64,000 nucleotides of DNA from Pseudomonas grandcourensis (GTDB lineage: Bacteria > Pseudomonadota > Gammaproteobacteria > Pseudomonadales > Pseudomonadaceae): contig NZ_CP150919.1 of the NCBI RefSeq assembly GCF_039909015.1, positions 410,501 to 474,500 of the forward strand, read 5' to 3'. The notes beneath the pieces were generated by a model. It was not told the DNA's origin. It made no database searches and saw only the letters and a list, made by a program, of their open reading frames with translations. Positions within the stretch are counted from its first letter, which is position 1. Every line of letters starts with the position of its first letter. Shown one piece after another: positions 47,626-58,493 of the stretch. A program made the position numbers and the translations under genes.

Positions 47626-47856
47626 ATGAAAGCTGATATCCATCCAGAATACCCAGCAGTTGCTGTTACCTGCAGCTGCGGCAACAAGTTCGAAACCCGT
47701 TCGACCTTCGGCAAAGCCCTGTCGATCGACGTTTGCAACGAATGCCACCCGTTCTACACCGGTAAGCAGAAGACTCTGGACACTGGCGGCCGCGTTCAGC
47801 GCTTCGCAGACCGTTTCGGTGCTTTCGGCAAGAAAGCTCCAGCTGCTGCAGAGTAA
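47626..47856 (+). CDS. rpmE: 50S ribosomal protein L31 (zinc-binding form)
   Basis: A 76-residue ribosomal protein of the inter-subunit bridge. Four cysteines (Cys16, Cys18, Cys37, Cys40 in CSCG and CNEC) mark the zinc-containing C+ type, as opposed to the zinc-free paralogue used in zinc starvation. GAGGAAG precedes the ATG. Two hairpins with T-runs follow immediately, inside the start of the nuclease gene. Confidence 0.98.
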   Translation: MKADIHPEYPAVAVTCSCGNKFETRSTFGKALSIDVCNECHPFYTGKQKTLDTGGRVQRFADRFGAFGKKAPAAAE

Positions 47857-47861
47857 GGTTA

Positions 47862-47880
47862 AAAAGCCTTATGGGCTTTT
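47862..47880 (+). terminator. Weak hairpin spanning the nuclease start codon
   Basis: AAAAGCC (47862-47868) pairs with GGCTTTT (47874-47880) around TTATG; the nuclease ATG (47871) is in the loop. It may act as the first rpmE terminator and could hide the start codon. Confidence 0.6.
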
Positions 47881-48671
47881 CCTTGCTGTTAAAAAAGGCG
47901 TCCCTTGCGGGCGCCTTTTTTGTGTCCGCGATTTGGCTCTCCGGCGCCCAGGCTTTCTGCCCGGCACCCGAGGGGCTGGCCTCTGTCGCCGTGGAGCGGG
48001 TGGTCGATGGCGACACTCTGCGCCTGGACGATGGCCGCAACGTGCGCATGATCGGCCTTAATACGCCGGAGCTGGGCAAGAAGGGCCGTTCCGACGAACC
48101 GTTCGCAGTGGCGGCGCGCAAGCGTCTCGAAGCGTTGGTGGCGGCCAGCGACGGGCAGGTCGGTTTGTTGCCCGGTAAAGAAAGCAAGGATCGCTACGGC
48201 CGCACCCTGGCCCACGTCTATGGTGCAGATGGCGCTAACCTTGAGGCGCAAATGCTCGCCGAGGGCCTCGGTTTCCTGGTGGCGGTAGCGCCGAATGTCG
48301 ATCTGGTCGCGTGTCAGCAGGCGGCGGAGCGTAGCGCCCGTCAGGCCGGGCTCGGTGTGTGGCGCCAGTCACCTGTACTGAAGGCGGATCAGATCAGTGC
48401 GTCCGGGTTTGCCGTGCTCAGTGGTCGTGTGAGCAAGGTTCAGCGCAATCGCGGCGGGTTTTGGATCGAGTTGCAGGATTCGGTTGTATTGCGTGTTGCA
48501 CCCAATCAACTGGCGCGATTCGATATCGCCTCGCTGGAACGCTTGGAAGGCAAGCAGGTCGAGGCACGCGGCTGGGTGCTGGACCGTTCGCGCCGCGGCG
48601 GACTCAAGGAAGGCCAGGCACGCTGGATGTTGCCCTTGACCGACCCGGTGATGCTTCAAGTGGCACAGTGA
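47871..48671 (+). CDS. Secreted SNase-like (thermonuclease family) nuclease
   Basis: A 266-residue protein with a signal peptide (about residues 1-28, ending SGAQA) and a staphylococcal-nuclease domain at about 38-155. Catalytic-type residues are visible: VDGDTL (Asp), RMIGLNTPE (Arg and Glu) and DRYGRTLAHV (Arg). The C-terminal 100 residues are of unassigned type. The ATG at 47871 has only AAGG 12 bases upstream. The first codons overlap two hairpins with T-runs after rpmE, so expression may require anti-termination or an internal promoter; none is visible. Confidence 0.8.
   Translation: MGFSLLLKKASLAGAFFVSAIWLSGAQAFCPAPEGLASVAVERVVDGDTLRLDDGRNVRMIGLNTPELGKKGRSDEPFAVAARKRLEALVAASDGQVGLLPGKESKDRYGRTLAHVYGADGANLEAQMLAEGLGFLVAVAPNVDLVACQQAAERSARQAGLGVWRQSPVLKADQISASGFAVLSGRVSKVQRNRGGFWIELQDSVVLRVAPNQLARFDIASLERLEGKQVEARGWVLDRSRRGGLKEGQARWMLPLTDPVMLQVAQ
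47891..47921 (+). terminator. Strong intrinsic terminator inside the nuclease signal-peptide codons
   Basis: AAAAAAGGCG at 47891-47900 pairs with CGCCTTTTTT at 47912-47921, extended by CCC/GGG around a TTGC loop, and ends in a six-T run. It has the full form of a terminator for rpmE, yet lies in codons 7-17 of the nuclease frame. Confidence 0.8.
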
Positions 48672-48853
48672 TAAATAATTGTAGACATTTTTTCTGTCGA
48701 TTGTGAACAGTATATCCCTTGTGTTCCGTGGCTCTTGGCCCAAAGTCGTAGGGCCGGGCGCTTGACAGGGGTGACCGGTCAGTCTTGTGGGGACTTTGCG
48801 AGGCGCGTATCCTCGCTGACCAGTCTGTCCAACAGTAAAAGCGGAATGCCAAA

Positions 48854-50122
48854 ATGTCTGATCTGAAAACTGCCGCTCTCGAATATCACGCCAATCCTCG
48901 TCCAGGGAAGCTGAGTGTCGAGCTCACCAAGGCCACTGCTACCGCTCGCGACCTGTCGCTGGCGTACAGCCCGGGCGTAGCCGAACCAGTACGCGAGATC
49001 GCCCGCGATCCTGAACTGGCCTACAAGTACACCGGCAAAGGCAACCTGGTTGCAGTCATTTCCGATGGCACCGCGATTCTCGGCCTGGGTAACCTCGGCC
49101 CATTGGCTTCCAAGCCAGTGATGGAAGGTAAAGGCGTGCTGTTCAAGCGCTTCGCCGGCATCGACGTTTTCGACATCGAAGTCGACTCCGAAAGCCCGCA
49201 AGCCTTCATCGACACCGTCAAGCGCATCTCCATCACCTTCGGTGGCATCAACCTGGAAGACATCAAGGCACCAGAGTGCTTTGAAATCGAACGCGCTCTG
49301 ATCGAGCAGTGCGATATTCCGGTATTCCACGATGACCAGCACGGCACCGCTATCGTGACCGCCGCCGGCATGATCAACGCCCTGGAAATCGCTGGCAAAA
49401 CCCTGCCGGAAGCCAAGATCGTCTGCCTGGGTGCCGGCGCTGCCGCTATCTCCTGCATGAAGTTGCTGGTGAGCATGGGCGCCAACATCGAAAACATCTA
49501 CATGGTCGACCGTACCGGCGTGATCCACTCCGGCCGTGACGACCTGAACCAGTACAAGGCTGTGTTCGCTCACGCGACCGACAAGCGCACCCTGGCTGAC
49601 GCCCTGCAAGGCGCGGACGTGTTCGTTGGCCTGTCCGGCCCGAACCTGCTGAGCGCTGAAGGCCTGCTGTCGATGGCGCCGAACCCTATCGTGTTCGCGT
49701 GCTCGAACCCTGATCCGGAAATCTCCCCGGAGCTGGCGCACGCTACCCGTAGCGACGTGATCATGGCCACCGGTCGTTCCGACTACCCGAACCAGGTCAA
49801 CAACGTACTGGGCTTCCCGTTCATCTTCCGTGGTGCCCTGGACGTTCGCGCCAAGCGCATCAACGAAGAAATGAAAGTGGCTGCGGCCAACGCCCTGCGT
49901 GAACTGGCCAAGCTGCCAGTGCCTCAGGAAGTGTGCGACGCCTACGGCGGCATCAAGCTGGAATTCGGTCGTGAGTACATCATTCCGAAGCCAATGGATG
50001 CCCGTCTGATCACCCTGATCTCCGATGCCGTGGCCAAGGCCGCGATCGAGACCGGCGTGGCGACCCTGCCGTATCCGAAGAACTACCCGCTCAAAAGCGT
50101 GGATGACGTGTTCAACGGCTAA
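48854..50122 (+). CDS. maeB: NADP-type malic enzyme
   Basis: Oxidatively decarboxylates malate to pyruvate. The 422-residue protein has the malic domain (SLAYSPGVAEPVREIARDP) and a Rossmann domain with GAGAAAISCMKLL. It is a short form without the C-terminal phosphotransacetylase-like domain of the roughly 750-residue MaeB of E. coli. A terminator follows after about 20 bases. Confidence 0.93.
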   Translation: MSDLKTAALEYHANPRPGKLSVELTKATATARDLSLAYSPGVAEPVREIARDPELAYKYTGKGNLVAVISDGTAILGLGNLGPLASKPVMEGKGVLFKRFAGIDVFDIEVDSESPQAFIDTVKRISITFGGINLEDIKAPECFEIERALIEQCDIPVFHDDQHGTAIVTAAGMINALEIAGKTLPEAKIVCLGAGAAAISCMKLLVSMGANIENIYMVDRTGVIHSGRDDLNQYKAVFAHATDKRTLADALQGADVFVGLSGPNLLSAEGLLSMAPNPIVFACSNPDPEISPELAHATRSDVIMATGRSDYPNQVNNVLGFPFIFRGALDVRAKRINEEMKVAAANALRELAKLPVPQEVCDAYGGIKLEFGREYIIPKPMDARLITLISDAVAKAAIETGVATLPYPKNYPLKSVDDVFNG

Positions 50123-50142
50123 GCCGTTGTAGCGCTTCAACG

Positions 50143-50177
50143 AAAAGCCCCGGCTTGTGAGAGTCGGGGCTTTTTTG
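50143..50177 (+). terminator. Intrinsic terminator of maeB
   Basis: AAAAGCCCCG and CGGGGCTTTTTT pair around a short loop, ending in a T-run, 20 bases after the maeB stop. Confidence 0.95.
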
Positions 50178-50254
50178 TGCCTGACAGTTTTGTGTTGCCT
50201 GCGCTGGTGCCTTCGCGAGCAGGCCGGTTTAATCGATGCAAAACGGTCAGGCAT

Positions 50255-50290
50255 AAAAAACCCCGCACTTCTAGCGAAGGCGGGGCTTTC
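50255..50290 (-). terminator. Intrinsic terminator of mrcA
   Basis: On the minus strand AAGCCCCGC pairs with GCGGGG, followed by a six-T run (AAAAAA at 50255-50260 on the plus strand). It lies just after the mrcA stop. A partial REP-like sequence, CTTCGCGAGCAGG, sits between the two terminators near 50211. Confidence 0.9.
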
Positions 50291-50303
50291 GGTATTGCTG
50301 CAA

Positions 50304-52748
50304 TCAGAACAGGTCGATCGGCGCCTGCTCATCGGCTGGCAACGGGCTACCCGGTGCGGTGCCATTGCCAATTTCGTTCCCCGACGGCGGCGTATCTTCG
50401 ACCTTGAACAGTTCGAAGTAGGCCCCAGGCGTGCCCGGGCTGGCCGCGCGGCCGCTGATTGGATCGACTCGCAGGCTGAGGATGCCTTCGGGCTCCTGTT
50501 GCGTATGCGGCGGTTTGCCTTTGAGCGCGGCACCCATGTAGTTCATCCAGATCGGCAGCGCGACGGTGCCACCGAATTCCTTGCGACCCAGGCTTTCCGG
50601 TTGATCGAAACCGGTCCACACGGTCGTCACGTAATCGGCGTTGTAGCCGGAGAACCAGGCGTCCTTGGACTCGTTGGTAGTACCTGTCTTGCCGGCGATG
50701 TCAGGGCGACCCAGGGCCAGCGCACGGCGACCGGTGCCGAGCTTGATCACGTCCTCAAGCATGCTGTTGAGGATGTACGTGGTGCGTCCATCAACGATGC
50801 GTTCGGCCACGGCGGGTGCTTGTGGCGTCGACGTAGTGCCCGGGGCTTCGCCCGGCGTTGCGTTGACCGTGAAGGCTTGAGGCGCGCTTGGCGCGGCAAT
50901 GCCATCACTGGCCGCACCGCCCTGAGGCACGCTCGGCGGGTTGGCGACGAACAGCGTGTCGCCGTTGCGGCTTTCGATCTTGTCGATGATGAACGGGGTG
51001 ATCTTGTACCCGCCGTTGGCGAAGGTGCTCCAGCCGGTGGCGATTTCCATTGGCGTCAGGGTTGCGGTGCCCAGCGCCAGGGACAGGTTGGGTGGCAGGT
51101 CCTGTTTGTTGAAGCCGAAACGCGTGATGTAATCGATGGTCTTGCCGACGCCCATCGCCTGCAGCAAGCGGATCGACACGAGGTTGCGCGACTTGTACAG
51201 CGCTTCACGCAGGCGAATCGGGCCGAGGAAGGTGTTGGTGTCGTTCTTCGGGCGCCAGACCTTGTCCAGGTACTCGTCGACGAACACGATCGGTGCGTCG
51301 TTCACCAGGCTGGAGGCGGTGTAGCCGTTATCCAGTGCGGCGGCGTAGACGAACGGCTTGAAGCTCGAGCCCGGCTGGCGCTTGGCCTGCAATGCGCGGT
51401 TGTAGTTGCTCTGCTCGAAGGCGAAGCCGCCGACCAGCGAACGAATGGCGCCGTTCTGCGGGTCCAGGGACACCAGCGCGCCCTGGGCCTGCGGGATCTG
51501 GCTGAACTTCAGTGAATTGTCCGGCTGACGCTGCACGCGAATCAGATCGCCGACCTGGGCCACGTCCGAGGGTTGTTTCGGGTTGGCGCCCATGCTGTTG
51601 GTATTCAGGAACGGCCGGGCCCACTTCATGGTGTCCCAGTTCACGTGTTCCTGGCCGGTGCGGGTCAGCACTTGCAGGCCGCTCTTGTCGACCAGGGTCA
51701 CGATGGCCGGTTCCAGGCCGCTGATGGTGCGTTGTTTGGTCAGCTCGGTTGCCCAGGCTTCGCGAGTCTTGCCTGGCAGCCGCGACTCGGGCCCGCGATA
51801 GCCGTGGCGCTGATCGTAAGTCATCAGGCCTTCGTGGACTGCGGTGTTGGCCAGTTCCTGAAGGTCACTCGGCACCGTGGTGGTGACGCGGAAGCCCTCG
51901 GTATACGCGTCGCTGCCATAACGCCCGACCATTTCGGCGCGGGCCATTTCGGCGATGTACGGAGCGTTCACTTCCGGCGTCGGCACGTGATAGCTGGCGT
52001 TCAGCGGCTCGTTGACTGCAGTGGTGTAGTCGGCCTCGCTGATTTTTCCGAGCTTGTACATGCGCCCCAGGATCCAGTCGCGACGCTCCTTGCTGCGCGC
52101 TGGGTTGGCCAGCGGGTTGAAGCGCGACGGTGCCTTGGGCAGGCCGGCGATCATCGCCATCTGCGCCAGGCTGACATCGCGGATCGACTTGCCGTAATAG
52201 ACCTGCGCCGCCGCCTCGATGCCGTAGGCACGGTTACCCAGATAGATCTTGTTGACGTACAGCTCGAGGATCTCGTCCTTGGTCAGCTGCCGTTCGATCT
52301 GCAGGGCTAGGAGGATCTCGGTGGTCTTGCGCGAAAAGCTGCGTTCGCTGGACAGGAAGAAGTTCTTCGCCACCTGCATGGTGATCGTGCTGCCGCCGGA
52401 CTGGATGTGTCCGCTTTTGACCAGTTGGGTCGCGGCACGCATCAGGCTGCTCGGATCGACGCCATAGTGGTTGGCGAAATTGTCGTCTTCAGCACTTAGT
52501 AACGCATTGATGAAATTGGGGGGAATGTCGGCGAAACGGATCGGTGTACGGCGCATTTCGCCAAATTCTGCGATCAACTTGTTATCGCTGCTGTAGACCC
52601 GCAAAGGGATCTGCAACTGGATGCTTCTCAGCGCCTCCACGGACGGAAGTCCGGGACTAAGGTAGAGGTACGCCCCGCTCAGACCCAGAAGGAGTCCGCA
52701 GAAAACCGCGACGATGGACCAACCGAAAAACTTCAGCAGACGAATCAA
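50304..52748 (-). CDS. mrcA: Penicillin-binding protein 1A (bifunctional transglycosylase/transpeptidase)
   Basis: Polymerises and cross-links peptidoglycan. The 814-residue protein has an N-terminal membrane anchor, a GT51 domain with catalytic Glu87 in LLSAEDDNFANHYG, an OB-like insert, and a transpeptidase domain with the SxxK serine near residue 460 (GSSFKP), SRN and KTGTTN. A -10-like TATAAT lies about 100 bases upstream on the minus strand (52852-52847) without a clear -35. It diverges from pilM, the usual neighbour in Pseudomonas. Confidence 0.97.
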   Translation of the reverse strand: MIRLLKFFGWSIVAVFCGLLLGLSGAYLYLSPGLPSVEALRSIQLQIPLRVYSSDNKLIAEFGEMRRTPIRFADIPPNFINALLSAEDDNFANHYGVDPSSLMRAATQLVKSGHIQSGGSTITMQVAKNFFLSSERSFSRKTTEILLALQIERQLTKDEILELYVNKIYLGNRAYGIEAAAQVYYGKSIRDVSLAQMAMIAGLPKAPSRFNPLANPARSKERRDWILGRMYKLGKISEADYTTAVNEPLNASYHVPTPEVNAPYIAEMARAEMVGRYGSDAYTEGFRVTTTVPSDLQELANTAVHEGLMTYDQRHGYRGPESRLPGKTREAWATELTKQRTISGLEPAIVTLVDKSGLQVLTRTGQEHVNWDTMKWARPFLNTNSMGANPKQPSDVAQVGDLIRVQRQPDNSLKFSQIPQAQGALVSLDPQNGAIRSLVGGFAFEQSNYNRALQAKRQPGSSFKPFVYAAALDNGYTASSLVNDAPIVFVDEYLDKVWRPKNDTNTFLGPIRLREALYKSRNLVSIRLLQAMGVGKTIDYITRFGFNKQDLPPNLSLALGTATLTPMEIATGWSTFANGGYKITPFIIDKIESRNGDTLFVANPPSVPQGGAASDGIAAPSAPQAFTVNATPGEAPGTTSTPQAPAVAERIVDGRTTYILNSMLEDVIKLGTGRRALALGRPDIAGKTGTTNESKDAWFSGYNADYVTTVWTGFDQPESLGRKEFGGTVALPIWMNYMGAALKGKPPHTQQEPEGILSLRVDPISGRAASPGTPGAYFELFKVEDTPPSGNEIGNGTAPGSPLPADEQAPIDLF

Positions 52749-52934
52749 GGCTTTTGGATATCCAGGGTAAAAATGAATTGGGCAACAGGGTTCAGGCTAA
52801 ATGAGAACGACCCGCGCTTGAGCAAATGCGGAAAAAAACGCTGGGCATTATAAGCATTTTTCTGATCGGGAGCGTGGCTGGCGCTGCTGTCAAGACGGGC
52901 GGATTGAACGCAATGGACATTGCAGAGTCCGTAA

Positions 52935-54025
<1,091 letters not shown>

Positions 54026-54026
<1 letters not shown>

Positions 54027-54592
54027 TGGCACGGATCAACCTTTTACCCTGGCGCGAGGAGCGGCGTGAAGTTCGCCGCAAGCGCTTCCTGCTGGTCCTG
54101 GTGGCCGTGATGGTGGGCACGATGGGCGCGGTGCTGGTCGCGAACCAGCTCATCAGCGGTGCCATCGACCGGCAAGTCGCCCGTAACGATTACATCGGCA
54201 AGCAAGTCGCCGTGATCGATGTACGGATCAAGCAGATCAATGATCTCAAAGCGCAGCGTCAGCAACTGGTCGAGCGCATGGGGGTCATCCAGGACCTGCA
54301 AGGCAATCGCCAAATCAGCGGGCGAATATTTGACCAGTTGGCGCGAGCACTGCCCGACGGTGTGTATTTCACCGAAGTGAAAATGACCGCAAAGACCTTG
54401 TCCATCACCGGCGCTGCGCAATCCAACAACCGTGTTTCAGAATTGATGCGCAACCTCGAGGCATCAGACTGGTTCGATGCGCCGAGCCTGACCGAAGTCA
54501 AGGCCACGGCTACCGGTCAGGTGGAGCAGTCCAACGTCTTCCGGTTGACCGTTCGCCAGACTCAGCCCGCAGCACCGGAGGGGGACAAATGA
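54026..54592 (+). CDS. pilN: Type IV pilus assembly protein PilN
   Basis: Inner-membrane component of the alignment complex, 188 residues. The N-terminal INLLPWREERR is the PilM-binding peptide; one membrane helix at about 22-44 and a periplasmic ferredoxin-like domain follow. It shares one base with pilM and overlaps pilO by four. Confidence 0.96.
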
Positions 54593-55212
54593 GCCTGTCC
54601 GAATGGTTCGAAGGGCTGCGCAAGATCGACATCAATGATCTGGATACCAGCAACATGGGTTCCTGGCCGCCGGCGATCAAGTTTCTGGTGGCTGGTTTGC
54701 TCGTGCTTCTGGTGCTGGCCCTTGGCTATAGCTTTTCCACCCGCGACCTTGTGAGCCAGCTTGATCTCAAGCGCGAGGAAGAGTCGACACTCAAGGAGCA
54801 GTTCGCCGGCAAAGCCCGCATGGCGGCGAATCTGGATCTCTACACCCGGCAGTTGAAGGAAATGGAGAGCGCCTTCGTCGTGCTGTTGCGGCAACTGCCC
54901 AGCGATACCGAAGTGCCCGGCTTGCTGGAAGACATCACGCGTACGGGCCTGGGCAGTGGCCTGGAGTTCGAAGAGATCAAGTTGCTGCCGGAGGTCGCCC
55001 AGCCGTTCTACATCGAACTGCCGATCCAGATCACGGTCACCGGGGATTACCACGACCTGGCCACCTTCGTCAGTGGTGTGGCCGGGTTACCGCGAATCGT
55101 CACCTTGCACGATTTCGATCTTGCGCCCGTCAGCCCCGAGGGTGGTCCGAAGCTGCGCTTGACCATCCTCGCCAAGACCTACCGCTACAACGACAAGGGG
55201 CAGCATCAATGA
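54589..55212 (+). CDS. pilO: Type IV pilus assembly protein PilO
   Basis: Partner of PilN, 207 residues, with a short cytoplasmic N-terminus, one membrane helix at about 28-48, a coiled coil and a periplasmic domain that links to PilP. It overlaps both pilN and pilP by four bases. Confidence 0.96.
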   Translation: MSLSEWFEGLRKIDINDLDTSNMGSWPPAIKFLVAGLLVLLVLALGYSFSTRDLVSQLDLKREEESTLKEQFAGKARMAANLDLYTRQLKEMESAFVVLLRQLPSDTEVPGLLEDITRTGLGSGLEFEEIKLLPEVAQPFYIELPIQITVTGDYHDLATFVSGVAGLPRIVTLHDFDLAPVSPEGGPKLRLTILAKTYRYNDKGQHQ

Positions 55213-55736
55213 GTCCGGCGCGTTGTTTTTCGGTGGTGGTGTTGCTGTCTGCCCTGTCCGGTTGTGGCGCCGGCGATGACTACAACGATCTGGACGCGTA
55301 CATGAACGAAATGCGCCTGCACGGGCCGGGGAAGATTGAACCAACGCCGGTATTCCGGTCTTACCCGGCATTCACTTACAACGCGGCGAATCTGCGCAGC
55401 CCGTTTTCACCGCAGATCAGCACTGATCTGGCGGCCCGGCGGCGGGGGTCGCATAACGTCAAACCCGACCCCGGTCGGGTCAAGCAATACCTCGAAGGCT
55501 TCAATATCGAACAGTTTGAAATGGTCGGCACCCTTTCCAATGCAACGGGCTCCTATGCCCTGCTGCGCGGGGCGGGTGGGGTGCACCGACTGAAAGTCGG
55601 CGATTACCTGGGGCGTAACGACGGACGGATCGTTGCGATCAGCGGCTCGCAAGTCGATGTGGTTGAAATTGTCCCTGATGGTCAGGGTGCGTGGCTGGAG
55701 CGTCCCCGGACCATTTCCTTGAAAGAGCATTCATAG
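55209..55736 (+). CDS. pilP: Type IV pilus assembly lipoprotein PilP
   Basis: Periplasmic lipoprotein that joins PilNO to the secretin, 175 residues. The lipobox LSGC puts the lipidated cysteine at 19. A disordered segment is followed by the PilP beta domain from about residue 90 (QFEMVGTLSNATGSYALLRG). It overlaps pilO by four bases. Confidence 0.96.
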   Translation: MSPARCFSVVVLLSALSGCGAGDDYNDLDAYMNEMRLHGPGKIEPTPVFRSYPAFTYNAANLRSPFSPQISTDLAARRRGSHNVKPDPGRVKQYLEGFNIEQFEMVGTLSNATGSYALLRGAGGVHRLKVGDYLGRNDGRIVAISGSQVDVVEIVPDGQGAWLERPRTISLKEHS

Positions 55737-55749
55737 TGGAACTCTAATA

Positions 55750-57819
55750 ATGAACAGGATTCTTTCCACCGTCGGCCTTTCGCTATGGATAGCGTTGTTG
55801 TCGCCGATGGTGCAAGCGGCCAATCTCAAGGCGCTGGATGTCGCGGCGCTGCCGGGTGACCGTGTCGAGTTGAAGTTGTCGTTCGATGCGCCGCCCCCGG
55901 TGCCCAGCGGCTACACGACGGATTCGCCGGCCCGGATTGCCCTGGATTTGCCGGGTGTCGCCAGTCAGTTGGCCAGCAAGACTCGCGATCTTGGCAGTGG
56001 AAATGCCCGCAGTGCGACGGTAGTGGAAGCCCGGGACCGTACGCGTTTGATCATCAACCTGACCCAGCCGGCCCCGTATGACTCGCGAATTGAAGGCAAC
56101 AATCTGCTGGTAGTTGTCGGGCAGGGTGTCAAACCGTCGACATCCAGGCCGGTGGTTACCGCGACGCCGGTCCCGGCACGAGCCGCGGCGACGGCAGGCA
56201 AGGCCATTCGGGGTGTGGATTTCCAGCGGGGAACCCAGGGCGAAGGCAACGTGGTGATCGACTTGTCGGATCCGTCGATTGCGCCGGACATACAAGAGCG
56301 CGACGGCCGGATCATCGTCGGATTTGCCAAAACCCGATTGCCCGAGCCGTTGCGCGTGCGTCTGGACGTGAAGGATTTCGCCACGCCCGTGCAGTTCGTC
56401 AATGCCAGTGCGAGCGGTGATCGAGCCGTCATCAGTATTGAGCCCGGCGGCACGTTCGATTACTCGACCTACCAGACTGACAATAAGCTCACGGTCAGCG
56501 TTCGCCCGGCGACGGTCGACGAGTTGCAAAAGCGCAATGTCGGGCAACAGGCCTACAGCGGCGAGAAGCTATCGCTGAATTTCCAGGACATCGACGTGCG
56601 CTCGGTGCTGCAACTGATCGCCGATTTCACCAACCTCAATCTGGTGGCCAGCGACACGGTCCAGGGGGGCATTACCCTGCGCCTGCAGAACGTGCCGTGG
56701 GATCAGGCGCTGGATCTGGTGCTGAAAACCAAGGGGCTGGACAAGCGCAAGGTCGGCAATGTCCTGCTGGTTGCGCCGGCCGATGAAATTGCTGCCCGTG
56801 AGCGTCAGGAGCTCGAATCGCAGAAGCAGATCGCCGATCTGGCGCCGTTGCGTCGGGAGCTGTTGCAGGTCAATTACGCCAAGGCGGCGGACATCGCCAA
56901 GCTCTTTCAGTCGGTGACCAGTGCCGAGGCGAAACCCGACGAACGGGGGTCGATCACCGTTGATGAGCGCACCAACAACATCATTGCCTACCAGACCCAG
57001 GACCGGCTGGACGAACTGCGCAGGATCGTCACGCAACTGGATATCCCGGTACGTCAGGTGATGATCGAGGCGCGCATTGTCGAAGCCAACGTCGACTATG
57101 ACAAAAGCCTCGGGGTGCGCTGGGGCGGCTCGATACAGAACAAGGGCAACTGGAATACCTCCGGTGTCAGCAACGGACTCAATGGATCGTCGACCATCGG
57201 CACGCTCGGCAGTACCAGCACCAGCTCACCGTTCGTCGACATGGGCGTAGCCAACAACACCTCGGGAATCGGCATCGCGTTCATCACCGATAACGTCTTG
57301 CTGGACCTGGAGCTGACGGCCATGGAAAAAACCGGCAACGGGGAAATCGTCTCGCAGCCCAAGGTGGTCACGTCCGACAAGGAAACCGCGAAGATCCTCA
57401 AGGGCACCGAGATTCCCTATCAGGAAGCCAGTTCCAGCGGCGCTACGTCGGTGTCGTTCAAGGAGGCTTCGCTGTCGCTGGAGGTGACGCCGCAGATCAC
57501 GCCGGACAACCGGATCATCATGGAGGTCAAGGTCACCAAGGACGAACCGGACTATCTGAACAAGGTCCAGGATGTACCGCCCATCAAGAAGAACGAAGTC
57601 AACGCCAAGGTCCTGGTCAACGATGGCGAGACCATCGTCATTGGCGGCGTTTTCTCAAATACTCAGAGCAAGGTTGTAGATAAGGTGCCATTTCTTGGCG
57701 ATGTGCCGTATCTTGGCCGCCTTTTCCGGCGTGACGTGGTTTCGGAGAAAAAATCCGAGCTGTTGGTATTCCTCACTCCGCGTATCATGAATAATCAGGC
57801 GATTGCTGTGAGTCATTGA
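55750..57819 (+). CDS. pilQ: Type IV pilus secretin PilQ
   Basis: Outer-membrane channel for the pilus, 689 residues. It has a signal peptide ending MVQAANLK, two AMIN domains (about 25-250), an STN/N0 domain ([20 protein letters not shown]), an N1 domain and the secretin core from about 440 with [15 protein letters not shown] near the C-terminus. Thirteen bases separate it from pilP. Confidence 0.97.
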   Translation: MNRILSTVGLSLWIALLSPMVQAANLKALDVAALPGDRVELKLSFDAPPPVPSGYTTDSPARIALDLPGVASQLASKTRDLGSGNARSATVVEARDRTRLIINLTQPAPYDSRIEGNNLLVVVGQGVKPSTSRPVVTATPVPARAAATAGKAIRGVDFQRGTQGEGNVVIDLSDPSIAPDIQERDGRIIVGFAKTRLPEPLRVRLDVKDFATPVQFVNASASGDRAVISIEPGGTFDYSTYQTDNKLTVSVRPATVDELQKRNVGQQAYSGEKLSLNFQDIDVRSVLQLIADFTNLNLVASDTVQGGITLRLQNVPWDQALDLVLKTKGLDKRKVGNVLLVAPADEIAARERQELESQKQIADLAPLRRELLQVNYAKAADIAKLFQSVTSAEAKPDERGSITVDERTNNIIAYQTQDRLDELRRIVTQLDIPVRQVMIEARIVEANVDYDKSLGVRWGGSIQNKGNWNTSGVSNGLNGSSTIGTLGSTSTSSPFVDMGVANNTSGIGIAFITDNVLLDLELTAMEKTGNGEIVSQPKVVTSDKETAKILKGTEIPYQEASSSGATSVSFKEASLSLEVTPQITPDNRIIMEVKVTKDEPDYLNKVQDVPPIKKNEVNAKVLVNDGETIVIGGVFSNTQSKVVDKVPFLGDVPYLGRLFRRDVVSEKKSELLVFLTPRIMNNQAIAVSH

Positions 57820-57823
57820 TTCT

Positions 57824-58342
57824 GTGCGAAATTTGATTCTTGTTGGACCGATGGGCGCTGGAAAAAGCACCATCGGCCGGTTGCTGGCCAAAGAGCTGCG
57901 TCTGCCATTCAAAGATTCCGATAAGGAAATTGAATTGCGCACGGGCGCCAATATCCCATGGATCTTCGATAAGGAAGGCGAACCGGGCTTTCGTGATCGC
58001 GAGCAGGCAATGATTGCCGAGCTGTGCGATTGCGACGGTGTGGTGCTGGCGACAGGCGGGGGCGCGGTCATGCGCGAAGCCAATCGTCGGGCACTGCATG
58101 CCGGTGGGCGAGTGGTTTATCTGCATGCGTCGGTCGAGCAGCAGGTCGGCCGCACGTCCCGCGACCGCAATCGGCCATTGTTGCGTACCGCCGATCCGGC
58201 CAAGACCCTTCGGGATCTGCTGGCGATCCGCGATCCGCTTTATCGGGAAATTGCCGACCTGGTGGTCGAAACCGATGAGCGGCCGCCACGAATGGTCGTG
58301 CTCGACATTCTGGAGCGCCTGCAGCAGCTGCCACCCCGTTAA
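57824..58342 (+). CDS. aroK: Shikimate kinase AroK
   Basis: Phosphorylates shikimate. The start is a GTG at 57824, only four bases after the pilQ stop. The 172-residue protein has Walker [12 protein letters not shown] at 8-18, the shikimate-binding DSD and GGGAV, and LID-region [11 protein letters not shown]. Confidence 0.97.
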   Translation: MRNLILVGPMGAGKSTIGRLLAKELRLPFKDSDKEIELRTGANIPWIFDKEGEPGFRDREQAMIAELCDCDGVVLATGGGAVMREANRRALHAGGRVVYLHASVEQQVGRTSRDRNRPLLRTADPAKTLRDLLAIRDPLYREIADLVVETDERPPRMVVLDILERLQQLPPR

Positions 58343-58493
58343 AGCGTCGCGCGAAATGCGCTATCCTCGGCGTCCCGCCATGACCGCTCAAGGTTGTGGC
58401 GGATGGCTACCGAACGGCGTCACACCAGCAGAGGCCGTGGATATTCGTTAACTCAGGGCAGAACGCCTGATTCCATCTTCACTGTGGGGACAC

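Noticed and set aside
52847..52852. TATAAT on the minus strand upstream of mrcA as a full promoter
   Set aside because: No acceptable -35 at 16-18 bases; kept only as a note in the mrcA entry.
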